Assembly (NCBI GenBank): GCA_947573135.1
Contig: CANPDU010000010.1
Location: 25,672 to 89,671 of the forward strand
Reading direction: 5' to 3'
Source: an uncultured Bacteroidales bacterium
GTDB lineage: Bacteria > Bacteroidota > Bacteroidia > Bacteroidales > Muribaculaceae
Length of the DNA: 64,000 nt
Below the pieces are notes generated by a model that did no database searches, had not been told where the DNA came from, and was given only the letters and a program-made list of their open reading frames with translations. A program made the position numbers and the translations under genes. Positions 36,171 to 44,369 of the stretch are shown here, in pieces (the stretch's first letter is position 1; each line of letters starts with the position of its first letter).

Positions 36171-39100
36171 TGCGTCGGACGCTGTCCCTTAATATTATCT
36201 CTTTGGTGATCGTTGTTATTGCGGCGGCATTTATGTCGTCATGCAGCAGTAAGAAGAATACGGCTGCCCGGCGTCAGTACACCGCTTTTATCACCCGTTA
36301 TAATGTCTATTACAACGGCGACACTCATTTCAAGGAGACTCTCGACGACATGGAAAATAAATACGAGGATGATTATTCGTCCCGTTTGCTTTTCATGCAC
36401 CCCGTCGAGGCTAAGGGCGACGCGACGGCTCCCCAGCCGACAGGCGACTTTACTCGTTCGATTGAGAAAGCCCAGAAAGCCATCCAGCTTCGCTCGATCA
36501 AGCAGCGTCCGGCACGTAAACCCGGCAAAAGCCGCGATGAGGCTTATAAGGCCTGGATGAAGCGCGACGAGTATAACCCGTTCCTTCATAACGCATGGAT
36601 GCTTATGGGCCGGAGCCAGTATTTCAACGGCGATTTTCTCGGAGCGGCATCGACTTTTTTCTATATCAGCCGCCATTTTACCTGGCTGCCCAACACCGTC
36701 ACCGAGGCTAAGCTATGGCAGGCGAGGAGCTATGTGTCGCTTGGATGGCTTTTCGAGGCCGAGATGATTTTGACTCGGATCAAACCCGAGACTTTGGTCA
36801 ACAAGGAGCTTCGTGGCCTTTATGATTTCACGATGGCCGACTGGCGTTTGAAAAGTGACGATTTCGAGGGGGCCGTTCCTTATCTCCTCGGTGCGATCAA
36901 GGCCGACAGCGGAGCACAGCGCACTCGCCTTTATTTCCTGCTCGGACAGATCTATGCCCGTCTCGGCCGTAAGCGCGAGGCTTATGAGGCCTACAAAAAA
37001 GCCGGCAGCGGAGCTTCGACAAGCTACCGCACTAAATTCAACGCCCGCATCAAGCAGAGCGAGGTCTACGACGGCGCCGATATCACCCCCGAAGTAAAGG
37101 CGCTCAAACGTATGACCCGTTACGACCGCAATAAGGAGTATCTCGATCAGATCTACTATGCCGTCGGCAATCTTTATCTTTCGCGAGGCGACACGACTCA
37201 GGCTATCGAAAACTATCGACTCGCGGTTGAGAAAAGCAACCGTTCGGGCATCGATAAGGCGATAACGCAGATTCGTCTTGGCGGCCTTTACTTTGATCGT
37301 GGCGAGTATGAGCAGGCTCAGCCGTGCTATGCCGAGGCTGTCCCGTTGCTGCCTAAGACCTATCCCGATTATACTTCATTGGTCCGCCGTAGCGACGTCC
37401 TCGACGAATTGGCACTTTATTCCCAGAATGTTACCTTGCAGGACTCTTTGCTCCGTCTGAGCCGCATGACTCCCGAGCAGCAGCTTGAGGTCGTCAATAA
37501 GATAATCGAGCAGCTCAAGAAGAAAGAGAAGGAAGAGGCCGAGGCGGCGGCCAGAGAAGAGTATCTCGCGGCACGTGCGGCCGAGGGGAGCACATTGAAC
37601 TCAAATGTCAAAGCTCCAAACTCGTTCAATATCAATTCCGACAATTCGTGGTACTTTTATAATACAGCGACACGCAACGCCGGACGCTCTGAGTTTCAGC
37701 GTCGCTGGGGGTCGCGAAAACTCGAGGACGACTGGCGTAGGCGCAACAAAGCTTCTTTCAACCTTGATACAGGTGAGAGCGACGATGACGCCGACGGCTC
37801 TGAGAACGATGATGACTCGGCTGACGCCGAAAATGTCGATGACGCCCGCAACGCTGAGCCGGCCAAAGTCGATGATCCGCATTATCCCGAATATTACCTC
37901 GCTCAGATCCCGAAGGATGATGCCGAGCGTGCGACGGCCAACGATATTATTCAGGAAGGACTCTTCAACATGGGCGTAATTCTTAAGGACAAACTTGAGG
38001 ACTTCAGAGCTGCCGAACGCGAGTTCGACCGTCTCCTCGCAGATTATCCCGATAATATTTATCGCCTCGATGTCTATTACAACCTCTACCTTATGTATAT
38101 GCGCTCAGGCGATCCCGCTGCTGCCGAGCGTTACCGTCAGCTCATCCTCTCTGATTTCCCGGATTCGAAGTATGGCATTGCCATGCGTGATCCGGCTTAT
38201 ATCGACAATCTCCGTAAAATGGATCAACGTCAGCAGACTCTTTACGATCAGGCTTACGACGCATATCTCAACAACCGTAACAAAGAGGTTCACGAGGCTG
38301 CCGCTCTTATGGCCGAGCAGTTCCCCATGAGCAAGATTATGCCCAAGTTTATGTTCCTCGATGCCCTGGCATATGTCACAGAACGTCAGTCTGATAAATT
38401 CACAGAGGTTATCCGTGATCTCCTCGATCGGTACCCCGACACGGATCTTACTCCGATCGTAGCCTCATGGTTGAAGGGCATACAGCAGGGACGCAAGCTG
38501 CAGGCGCCCGAAAACGGCAATATACGCGGCATGATTTGGGACATGAAACTTGGCAATGACAGCATATCTGTTGATACTCCGGTCGAATTTGATCTAAGTC
38601 CCGACAATTCACAGATGCTCGTCATGGTCTTTGATGCGGCCGAAGTGCCGACCAACGAATTGCTATTCGAGATCGCCCGTCATAATTTCAAATCGTTTGT
38701 TGTAAAGGATTTTGACCTCGAGCAGATGAATTTCGGCCGTCTCGGCATGATCCTGATCCGTGGTTTTGCAAATCTCGACGAACTCAACCACTACCGCAAG
38801 GTCATGGCTTCGTCACCCGATTTCAAATTGCCTCCCGGTGTGCGGCCCGTGGCGATCAGCGTTGCAAACTTTGAAAAAATGATGAACGAAGGCCGCACTT
38901 TCGATGATTATTTCCGTTATCTTGAAGAACAGAACTATGTCGACGCCCAGGCCGGCATTCTCCAGCCCGAGGAAGTCGAGACCCTTGACGAGGCCGACGA
39001 GGCCGACAAAGCCGCCCATACGGACCCGTCCGACAAGTCCGACAAGTCAGCTAAGACTGACAAGTCCGACAAGTCCGACTCGTCCCCCCGATCACCCAAG

Positions 39101-39184
39101 TCCGACTCGTCCCCCCGGTCAAAGCAGCCTCAGGCCGCCTACGATCCCGGCAGCGAGGGCGATGATCCACTCTTAGACGATTGA
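36167..39184 (+). CDS. porW: PorW/SprE-like TPR lipoprotein of the type IX secretion system
   Basis: A 1005-residue lipoprotein (lipobox MSSC). The N-terminal region RQYTAFITRYNVYYNGDTHFKE and the later LHNAWMLMGRSQYFNGDFLGAASTFFYISRHF resemble PorW/SprE, which connect T9SS components and are needed for secretion. Multiple TPRs cover about residues 120-470 and 590-760. An acidic insert (about 525-560) and a low-complexity tail (about 950-990) rich in Asp-Lys-Ser repeats are present. Context supports the call: porX follows 21 bp later and porU/porV lie upstream. The symbol is slightly less certain because TPR proteins diverge quickly. Confidence 0.82.
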   Translation: MMRRTLSLNIISLVIVVIAAAFMSSCSSKKNTAARRQYTAFITRYNVYYNGDTHFKETLDDMENKYEDDYSSRLLFMHPVEAKGDATAPQPTGDFTRSIEKAQKAIQLRSIKQRPARKPGKSRDEAYKAWMKRDEYNPFLHNAWMLMGRSQYFNGDFLGAASTFFYISRHFTWLPNTVTEAKLWQARSYVSLGWLFEAEMILTRIKPETLVNKELRGLYDFTMADWRLKSDDFEGAVPYLLGAIKADSGAQRTRLYFLLGQIYARLGRKREAYEAYKKAGSGASTSYRTKFNARIKQSEVYDGADITPEVKALKRMTRYDRNKEYLDQIYYAVGNLYLSRGDTTQAIENYRLAVEKSNRSGIDKAITQIRLGGLYFDRGEYEQAQPCYAEAVPLLPKTYPDYTSLVRRSDVLDELALYSQNVTLQDSLLRLSRMTPEQQLEVVNKIIEQLKKKEKEEAEAAAREEYLAARAAEGSTLNSNVKAPNSFNINSDNSWYFYNTATRNAGRSEFQRRWGSRKLEDDWRRRNKASFNLDTGESDDDADGSENDDDSADAENVDDARNAEPAKVDDPHYPEYYLAQIPKDDAERATANDIIQEGLFNMGVILKDKLEDFRAAEREFDRLLADYPDNIYRLDVYYNLYLMYMRSGDPAAAERYRQLILSDFPDSKYGIAMRDPAYIDNLRKMDQRQQTLYDQAYDAYLNNRNKEVHEAAALMAEQFPMSKIMPKFMFLDALAYVTERQSDKFTEVIRDLLDRYPDTDLTPIVASWLKGIQQGRKLQAPENGNIRGMIWDMKLGNDSISVDTPVEFDLSPDNSQMLVMVFDAAEVPTNELLFEIARHNFKSFVVKDFDLEQMNFGRLGMILIRGFANLDELNHYRKVMASSPDFKLPPGVRPVAISVANFEKMMNEGRTFDDYFRYLEEQNYVDAQAGILQPEEVETLDEADEADKAAHTDPSDKSDKSAKTDKSDKSDSSPRSPKSDSSPRSKQPQAAYDPGSEGDDPLLDD
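39027..39120 (+). repeat. Tandem 9-bp repeats encoding Asp-Lys-Ser
   Basis: Several copies of a GTCCGACAA unit, partly altered, followed by two copies of a longer unit AAGTCCGACTCGTCCCCCCG. They encode DKSDKS...DSSPRSPKSDSSPRS near the porW C-terminus. A related stretch lies in the RNase E/G gene at 44560-44595. Confidence 0.7.
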
Positions 39185-39205
39185 TTGATAATTAAGCTAT
39201 AGATT

Positions 39206-40759
39206 ATGACTGCTCAATATAAAATACTCTGGGCCGACGACGAAATTGATCTTCTCAAGCCTCACCTGATGTTCCTGCGCAACAAGGGATACGAACTTGT
39301 GACTGCCAATAACGGCAGTGACGCGCTTGCGCTTACCGAAAGTGAGCGTTTCGATCTCGTCATTCTCGACGAGAATATGCCCGGCTTCACCGGTCTTGAG
39401 ACTCTGGCTCTGATAAAGCAGCGGCAGCCTCATCTGCCGGTGATTATGATTACTAAAAGCGAAGAGGAGAACATCATGGATCAGGCCGTCGGAAGCAAGA
39501 TTGCCGACTATCTCATCAAACCGGTCAATCCTAATCAGATACTATTGGCTATCAAGAAGATACTTCATAGTGACCGTCTTGTGGCCGATCAGACCACTCA
39601 GGACTACCGCCGCGACTTCGGTAACATTTCCGCTCAGATCAATTCTGCCCGAACTATCGACGACTGGTATGCCCTCTACGACAAACTCGTCTATCGGGAA
39701 CTCGAGCTCGCTTCAACCGACACCAACATGGACGAGCTGCTCGAAATGCAGAAGGTTGAGGCAAATTCCGAGTTCAACAAATTTGTCCGTCGCAACTATG
39801 AGTCTTGGGTCACTTCCGAAGACGGTGTGGACGCTCCGCTGATGAGCAACCGAATTTTTTCAAAGCGTGTTTTCCCTCTGCTCGACAGCGGTGAGAAAGT
39901 GTTTTTTGTCCTAATTGATAACTTCCGTCTCGACCAGTGGCGCACGGTCAAGCCTTTACTCACTGATCTGTTCTCTATTGAGGAAGATCTATATACTTCT
40001 ATTCTGCCAACTGCCACTCAGTATGCCCGTAATGCTATTTTTTCGGGTCTGATGCCTCTCGGCATCGCAAAAATGTTTCCCGAACTGTGGGTCGACGAAG
40101 ACTCTGAGGAAGGTAAGAATATCAACGAGTCGCCGCTGATCGCGACTCAGTTCGAGCGCTATCGCCGTCAGTGCCGTTTCTCCTATAACAAGATTAACGA
40201 TTCTGCCGCCGGCGAGCGTCTTATTCGCGATTTTGCCCAGCTCGAGCGCAACGATCTCAATGTCGTTGTATTCAATTTCATAGATATGCTCTCCCATGCC
40301 CGCACTGAGTCGCGGATGATACGTGAGCTCGCCGCATCCAACGCTGCATACCGTTCGTTGACCGAGTCGTGGTTCCGTCATTCCTCCGCCTACGAATTTT
40401 TCAAGACCGTCGCTTCCAAAGGCTATAAGATCATTCTGACGACTGACCATGGCACAGTCCGGGTCGACAATCCCATAAAGGTTGTCGGCGACCGCAATGT
40501 TAACACAAATCTCCGTTACAAGCTGGGCAAAAATCTAAACTATAACCCCCGCCAGGTCTACGAGATTAAAAATCCCGCACGTTTCGGCCTTCCTTCGCCA
40601 AACGTGTCGACAACTTATATATTCGCTACTAACCGCGATTTCTTCGCGTATCCCAATAACTATAACTATTACGTACAATATTACACCGACACATTCCAGC
40701 ACGGCGGCATTTCGCTCGAAGAGATGCTTGTTCCTCTGATCACCCTGTCGGCTAAATAA
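39206..40759 (+). CDS. porX: Response regulator with PglZ phosphatase-like domain, PorX
   Basis: A 517-residue two-domain protein. The receiver domain (1-120) starts [15 protein letters not shown], has the phosphoacceptor D55 in VILDENMPG and the conserved Lys in LIKPVNP. A helical linker leads to a PglZ domain (about 200-515), an alkaline-phosphatase fold with metal ligands likely in [10 protein letters not shown] and [10 protein letters not shown]. PorX is the T9SS response regulator, working with the histidine kinase PorY and sigma factor SigP in P. gingivalis, and its PglZ domain has been reported to hydrolyse oligonucleotides. It directly follows porW. Confidence 0.95.
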   Translation: MTAQYKILWADDEIDLLKPHLMFLRNKGYELVTANNGSDALALTESERFDLVILDENMPGFTGLETLALIKQRQPHLPVIMITKSEEENIMDQAVGSKIADYLIKPVNPNQILLAIKKILHSDRLVADQTTQDYRRDFGNISAQINSARTIDDWYALYDKLVYRELELASTDTNMDELLEMQKVEANSEFNKFVRRNYESWVTSEDGVDAPLMSNRIFSKRVFPLLDSGEKVFFVLIDNFRLDQWRTVKPLLTDLFSIEEDLYTSILPTATQYARNAIFSGLMPLGIAKMFPELWVDEDSEEGKNINESPLIATQFERYRRQCRFSYNKINDSAAGERLIRDFAQLERNDLNVVVFNFIDMLSHARTESRMIRELAASNAAYRSLTESWFRHSSAYEFFKTVASKGYKIILTTDHGTVRVDNPIKVVGDRNVNTNLRYKLGKNLNYNPRQVYEIKNPARFGLPSPNVSTTYIFATNRDFFAYPNNYNYYVQYYTDTFQHGGISLEEMLVPLITLSAK

Positions 40760-40770
40760 TCTTTTTCATC

Positions 40771-41196
40771 ATGACGACTATCCACGTTGATTCCATTGCG
40801 CAGCTTCCCGAAGCTGCCGAAAAATTTGTCGCCGTTATGGACGACCGCACCGTCTACGCTTTTTATGGTCAGATGGGTGCCGGCAAGACAACTTTCATCA
40901 ATGCCCTCTGTCGCCGCCTCGGTGTCGAGGACGATGTCACCAACTCGCCGTCGTTTGCGATAATCAATGAATACCGCTCTGACACAACCGCCGAGCTGAT
41001 TTATCATTTCGATCTTTACCGCCTCGAAGACATCGACGAGGCTCTTGAGATCGGTGTTGAGGACTATTTCGACTCCGGAGCTCTCTGCTTTCTCGAGTGG
41101 CCCGAACGGATCGAAGACATTCTTCCCGATGATACCGTGCGCGTCGACATCCGTGTCAACGACGATGACTCGCGTGATATCATAATCAGCGATTGA
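40771..41196 (+). CDS. tsaE: tRNA threonylcarbamoyladenosine biosynthesis ATPase TsaE
   Basis: A 141-residue P-loop ATPase needed for t6A37 synthesis with TsaB and TsaD. The Walker A motif is GQMGAGKTT (about residues 33-41). [22 protein letters not shown] and [14 protein letters not shown] are typical of TsaE. It starts 11 bp after porX and its stop overlaps the likely TTG start of birA, so the run porX-tsaE-birA is probably co-transcribed. Confidence 0.95.
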   Translation: MTTIHVDSIAQLPEAAEKFVAVMDDRTVYAFYGQMGAGKTTFINALCRRLGVEDDVTNSPSFAIINEYRSDTTAELIYHFDLYRLEDIDEALEIGVEDYFDSGALCFLEWPERIEDILPDDTVRVDIRVNDDDSRDIIISD

Positions 41197-41939
41197 CCGT
41201 GGAGCCCGACATCTGTTGGGTAGACTCCGCCCTCTCTACAAATTCTCTGCTTGCCGACCGGGCCGCCGCGTTGCCCCATGGATCTGTCATTGCCGCCCGT
41301 CGTCAGACAGCCGGCCGTGGGCAGCGAGGCAACTCCTGGGAGTCTCAGCCCGGAGCCAATCTCACTTTTTCAATGCTCCTGAGACCCGGTGTCATCGAGG
41401 CGCGCACTCAGTTCGAGCTTTCGATGATTGTGGCTCTCGCGGTCTGCGACGCGCTCACGGCTGTCTCAGACCTCGAATTTAAAGTCAAGTGGCCTAACGA
41501 TATCTACTGCGGCGATCTGAAGATTTGCGGCATCCTTATTGAAAACAGTCTCGAAGGGCGCCGCATAGGCCGCTCCGTCGTCGGCATCGGCATAAATGTC
41601 AATCAGCGCGAGTTTGTCAGTGACGCTCCCAATCCGGTGTCGCTTGTCAATCTCACCGGACGCACTTTCGCTCTCGACACTTTGCTCCGTGACGTCTGCC
41701 GCTGCATCCTTTCCCGTCTTGCCGCCTACGAGTCTGCGCCTGATCCCGGTGCGCTTGTTGCCGAGTATCGTTCGCGTCTCTGGCGTGGCACAGGATTTCA
41801 CCGTTGGATCGACGTCGCCTCGGGCGATGTGTTCGAGGCCCGCATCGACAATGTCGCCCCCACCGGTTTGCTGACGCTCTGCGACAGCGACGACAACCGC
41901 CGCACCTACGCCTTCAAGGAAGTCGCTGCCGTTTTGTGA
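41193..41939 (+). CDS. birA: Biotin-[acetyl-CoA-carboxylase] ligase
   Basis: A 248-residue biotin protein ligase that forms biotinyl-AMP and attaches biotin to carboxyl-carrier domains. Motifs are STNSL near the N-terminus, the nucleotide-binding [18 protein letters not shown], and GIGINVNQ. There is no N-terminal helix-turn-helix, so it is a mono-functional ligase and not a repressor. The start is TTG at 41193 overlapping the tsaE stop, or GTG at 41199; no ATG is available at a sensible position. Confidence 0.93.
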   Translation: MTVEPDICWVDSALSTNSLLADRAAALPHGSVIAARRQTAGRGQRGNSWESQPGANLTFSMLLRPGVIEARTQFELSMIVALAVCDALTAVSDLEFKVKWPNDIYCGDLKICGILIENSLEGRRIGRSVVGIGINVNQREFVSDAPNPVSLVNLTGRTFALDTLLRDVCRCILSRLAAYESAPDPGALVAEYRSRLWRGTGFHRWIDVASGDVFEARIDNVAPTGLLTLCDSDDNRRTYAFKEVAAVL

Positions 41940-41996
41940 GAAACAAATATACATTCCCGGGTGTTATTCTCTTGCTAACACTAAAATACGTATATT

Positions 41997-42404
41997 ATGG
42001 CTTACAAAATTGATCAGATCGAAGGTATCGGTGAAGTATATGCTCGGAAGCTCGAAGCTCTTGGGGTGACTACGACCGAAGAATTGCTGAAACGCGCCGC
42101 TACTCCCAAAGGACGCGAAAAACTCGCCGAAGAAAGCGGCATCTCGCAGGCTCTCATCCTCAAATGGGCTAACCATGCCGACCTGTTCCGTATCAAGGGC
42201 GTCGCCGGACAGTTTGCCGAACTGCTCGAGGCTGCCGGAGTGGATACTGTCAAGGAGCTTCGACATCGCGTAGCTGCCAATCTTCACGCTAAGCTCGTCG
42301 AGATCAACGATGCCAAAAATCTTTGCAACCGAGTCCCCGCCGAAGCCGAAGTGCAGCGCATGATCGACCGGGCCAAAGAACTCGATCCTGTAATTACCTA
42401 TTGA
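41997..42404 (+). CDS. DUF4332 helix-hairpin-helix protein
   Basis: A 135-residue protein with two helix-hairpin-helix-like units: IDQIEGIGEVYARKLEALGVTTTEELL at the N-terminus and HADLFRIKGVAGQFAELLEAAGVDTVKEL in the middle. These resemble the DNA-binding HhH motifs of polymerases and ligases, and DUF4332 proteins are often annotated as such. The partner is unknown. A strong terminator follows 14 bp after the stop. The preceding gap to birA is 57 bp, so it may belong to the same unit or have its own promoter. Confidence 0.85.
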   Translation: MAYKIDQIEGIGEVYARKLEALGVTTTEELLKRAATPKGREKLAEESGISQALILKWANHADLFRIKGVAGQFAELLEAAGVDTVKELRHRVAANLHAKLVEINDAKNLCNRVPAEAEVQRMIDRAKELDPVITY

Positions 42405-42418
42405 CATCCGTTCACTAA

Positions 42419-42456
42419 AACTCCCGGATCTCATATTCAGATCCGGGAGTTATTTT
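42419..42456 (+). terminator. Terminator after the DUF4332 gene
   Basis: A perfect 13-bp stem (AACTCCCGGATCT with its complement) around a 7-nt loop, followed by ATTTTG. Confidence 0.85.
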
Positions 42457-42466
42457 GCCGTTCCTA

Positions 42467-42491
42467 AGAGCTTGTTTAATAAACAAGCTCT
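42467..42491. repeat. Solo palindrome matching the ends of the 348-bp element
   Basis: AGAGCTTGTTT, then AAT, then AAACAAGCTCT: a perfect 11-bp inverted repeat. The arm equals the first 11 bases of the terminal inverted repeats at 61582 and 61929. It overlaps the TAG stop codon of the minus-strand PCMD gene, so it may also act as that gene's terminator. Confidence 0.7.
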
Positions 42492-43476
42492 AATATTCCA
42501 GCCTTACGTTGTCGACCCAGAAGTTGGTTCCGATTGTCCCTACATAAGGCTCGCCGCTTCCGGCCGAAAACATCACCATCATATGCGTCGGTGTCGCTTC
42601 CGGTGAGTCCCAGCCCACTTCATGCACCGGCACTATCTTTCCTTTTGAGTTGCGCGCACAGTAACTTTTATTTTCGGGTATCAGATTCATATATGGTCTG
42701 AAATATGGTTCGTGCGATATGTCGCCGTAGTGTACCGTGAGTTTGTGTCCGTTGACCCAGTCTGCCGTGCTGGTCGACAGCAGTTCCCGTCCCGTGCCGA
42801 CTCGCTTGGCATAGAGATTGCCGTCAGCGTCCTCCCACCGGCGTTGCAGATAGATAAACACTTCCGCCTTATCGCTCCCCTCCAGTGTCTTTTTGCTCCC
42901 GAACCCTGACGAATAGAGCCGGGTGTTTCCGGCAGGGATGTATAGCTTGTAATCATAGACCAGCGCCTTTGGCCGCTTTGTGAACGGCACTCCCATTTCC
43001 ATCTTCGAGTAGGGATCACTCGTCGACTTGATCGGTTCGAACATCTGGCCGAGAAACATCGTTCCCGCCACAACAACATCGATGTTTATGATCCCTATCG
43101 CCTTGCAGCTTTCCAGCACTGTGCTCAGCCGGGCACACCGGTTGCCTCCATCGCGCTCGTCGGGAAACACAGCGTTGCTCGTTTTAGTGATGCCGCACAC
43201 TTTGGCCATCACGTTTGACGTCGCCCACGGAGAGCCCCCCTGATTGGAATATGCTTCGTCGCCGTTGATCGTCTTCGTCGGCGCGATTTCATAGACCTGA
43301 CGCGTATTGCCTCCGATCAGCCGCGACTCTTTGATGTTGCGTGTCACCCAGTTACTGAAGTCGCCGTACTTTATTGCCTCGGTCTGCTGAGCGTCGCTTT
43401 GTTGCGGAAATATCCATGCGGAGATGGCAATAGCTTGGCATATAATGATTTTGCGTAGGGATGAGTTCTTTTTCAT
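42490..43476 (-). CDS. PCMD-domain secreted protein
   Basis: A 328-residue secreted protein. A signal peptide is likely (cleavage near SDAQ|Q, about residue 30). The body fits the putative carbohydrate metabolism domain (PCMD) of Bacteroidales: an early ESRLIGGNTRQVYEIAPT, central QMFEPIKSTSDPYSKMEMGVPFTKRPKALVYDYK, and the typical ending FWVDNVRLEY. Such proteins are thought to bind glycans at the surface. It is a single-gene unit, and its stop codon lies in the solo palindrome. Confidence 0.78.
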   Translation of the reverse strand: MKKNSSLRKIIICQAIAISAWIFPQQSDAQQTEAIKYGDFSNWVTRNIKESRLIGGNTRQVYEIAPTKTINGDEAYSNQGGSPWATSNVMAKVCGITKTSNAVFPDERDGGNRCARLSTVLESCKAIGIINIDVVVAGTMFLGQMFEPIKSTSDPYSKMEMGVPFTKRPKALVYDYKLYIPAGNTRLYSSGFGSKKTLEGSDKAEVFIYLQRRWEDADGNLYAKRVGTGRELLSTSTADWVNGHKLTVHYGDISHEPYFRPYMNLIPENKSYCARNSKGKIVPVHEVGWDSPEATPTHMMVMFSAGSGEPYVGTIGTNFWVDNVRLEY

Positions 43477-43651
43477 ATAATTGTAGTTGAAACGAAAGAC
43501 TGCAAAAGTATTACTTTCTTGTGAACTATAACAATCCGGTCGACCGATTTGCTTATTTTCGCGCCAATTCTACCACAAACCGCGCCCCATAATCCAATGT
43601 GTAGGATATTCCGTCTGAGGACAATCGGAGAATGTTATTTAAGGTTAATTA

Positions 43652-43683
43652 TTTGCGCTTCGAAAGCAGTTTATATAACTTTA
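43652..43683 (+). promoter_or_regulatory. Putative promoter of the 43712 gene
   Basis: TTTG at 43652-43655 and TAACTTTA at 43676-43683 (one mismatch from TAnnTTTG), 20 bp apart, 28 bp upstream of the ATG. Confidence 0.5.
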
Positions 43684-43711
43684 CGACAGTTACTTAAATA
43701 TTCTGGATATC

Positions 43712-44284
43712 ATGATTAATGTATTAGTTACGGTAGGTGTGTATGACACGATAGAGCAGATCCGGCAAAATGCCATTAGGATGACTCTCCCCCAGCTTCC
43801 GTCGGTGGGCGACGTTATTTTTCCTGACGGTGAGTTGAAAACCCGGATCGAGGCAAAGAAAAAAGAATGGAAACTGACCGGCCCTATCAATTTTGTGCGT
43901 CATATCGGTTATTATGGCTCTGATATAGTGGTGATGCTTGGCGGCAATCCGCGCTTGCATACAGTTGACTTTTATTACAAGAATAATGTCGTCGGCGGTT
44001 ATCTAAGCGCTGTTCCGTCGGTCGGCGATTTAGTTTATGTTCCCGATTTCGATGAACAGAACTATCTCTATGTCGAAAGCTTGTCATATTCGGCCGTCAG
44101 CAATATAGTAGGTATTTTCCTGAGAGAGAAAGCAGTTGTGCCAAGTGTCAGAGTGGCTGATTCGGTTGACGTATATGTCACAAATGATGTCAACGTCAAC
44201 GTGAATGACGCTACGGTTGACGTTAGGATAGTTGACCAGCTGGGAGTGCTCGATGTGCGCACTCGTCGCGAAGAATATGATTGA
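43712..44284 (+). CDS. Hypothetical protein with two related beta-rich segments
   Basis: A 190-residue protein that I do not recognise. It has no signal peptide or transmembrane helix. Two segments share the pattern P-SVGD-[VL]-[IV]-x-PD: LPSVGDVIFPDGE (about residue 30) and VPSVGDLVYVPDFDE (about 100), each followed by a beta-rich stretch, which suggests a duplicated small beta-barrel. The C-terminal 45 residues are rich in Val/Asp alternation (VDVYVTNDVNVNVNDATVDV). It has a promoter-like element upstream and a hairpin downstream, so it looks like an expressed single gene. Confidence 0.6.
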   Translation: MINVLVTVGVYDTIEQIRQNAIRMTLPQLPSVGDVIFPDGELKTRIEAKKKEWKLTGPINFVRHIGYYGSDIVVMLGGNPRLHTVDFYYKNNVVGGYLSAVPSVGDLVYVPDFDEQNYLYVESLSYSAVSNIVGIFLREKAVVPSVRVADSVDVYVTNDVNVNVNDATVDVRIVDQLGVLDVRTRREEYD

Positions 44285-44306
44285 TAGCTTCGCTCTGCGA
44301 AAACGT

Positions 44307-44331
44307 CGTCCCGGCTGTTGTGGCCGGGACG
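44307..44331. terminator. Hairpin between convergent genes
   Basis: CGTCCCGGC and GCCGGGACG arms with a TGTTGTG loop, between the unknown gene and the RNase E/G gene. There is no strong T-tract, so termination is less certain. Confidence 0.55.
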
Positions 44332-44369
44332 ATGTCATTATTGAAGGGTTGATGTGGGTTTGATAAGAA

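Noticed and set aside
39027..39120. Possible CRISPR-like array
   Set aside because: The units are 9 bp, directly tandem without spacers, and lie in frame inside the porW gene.
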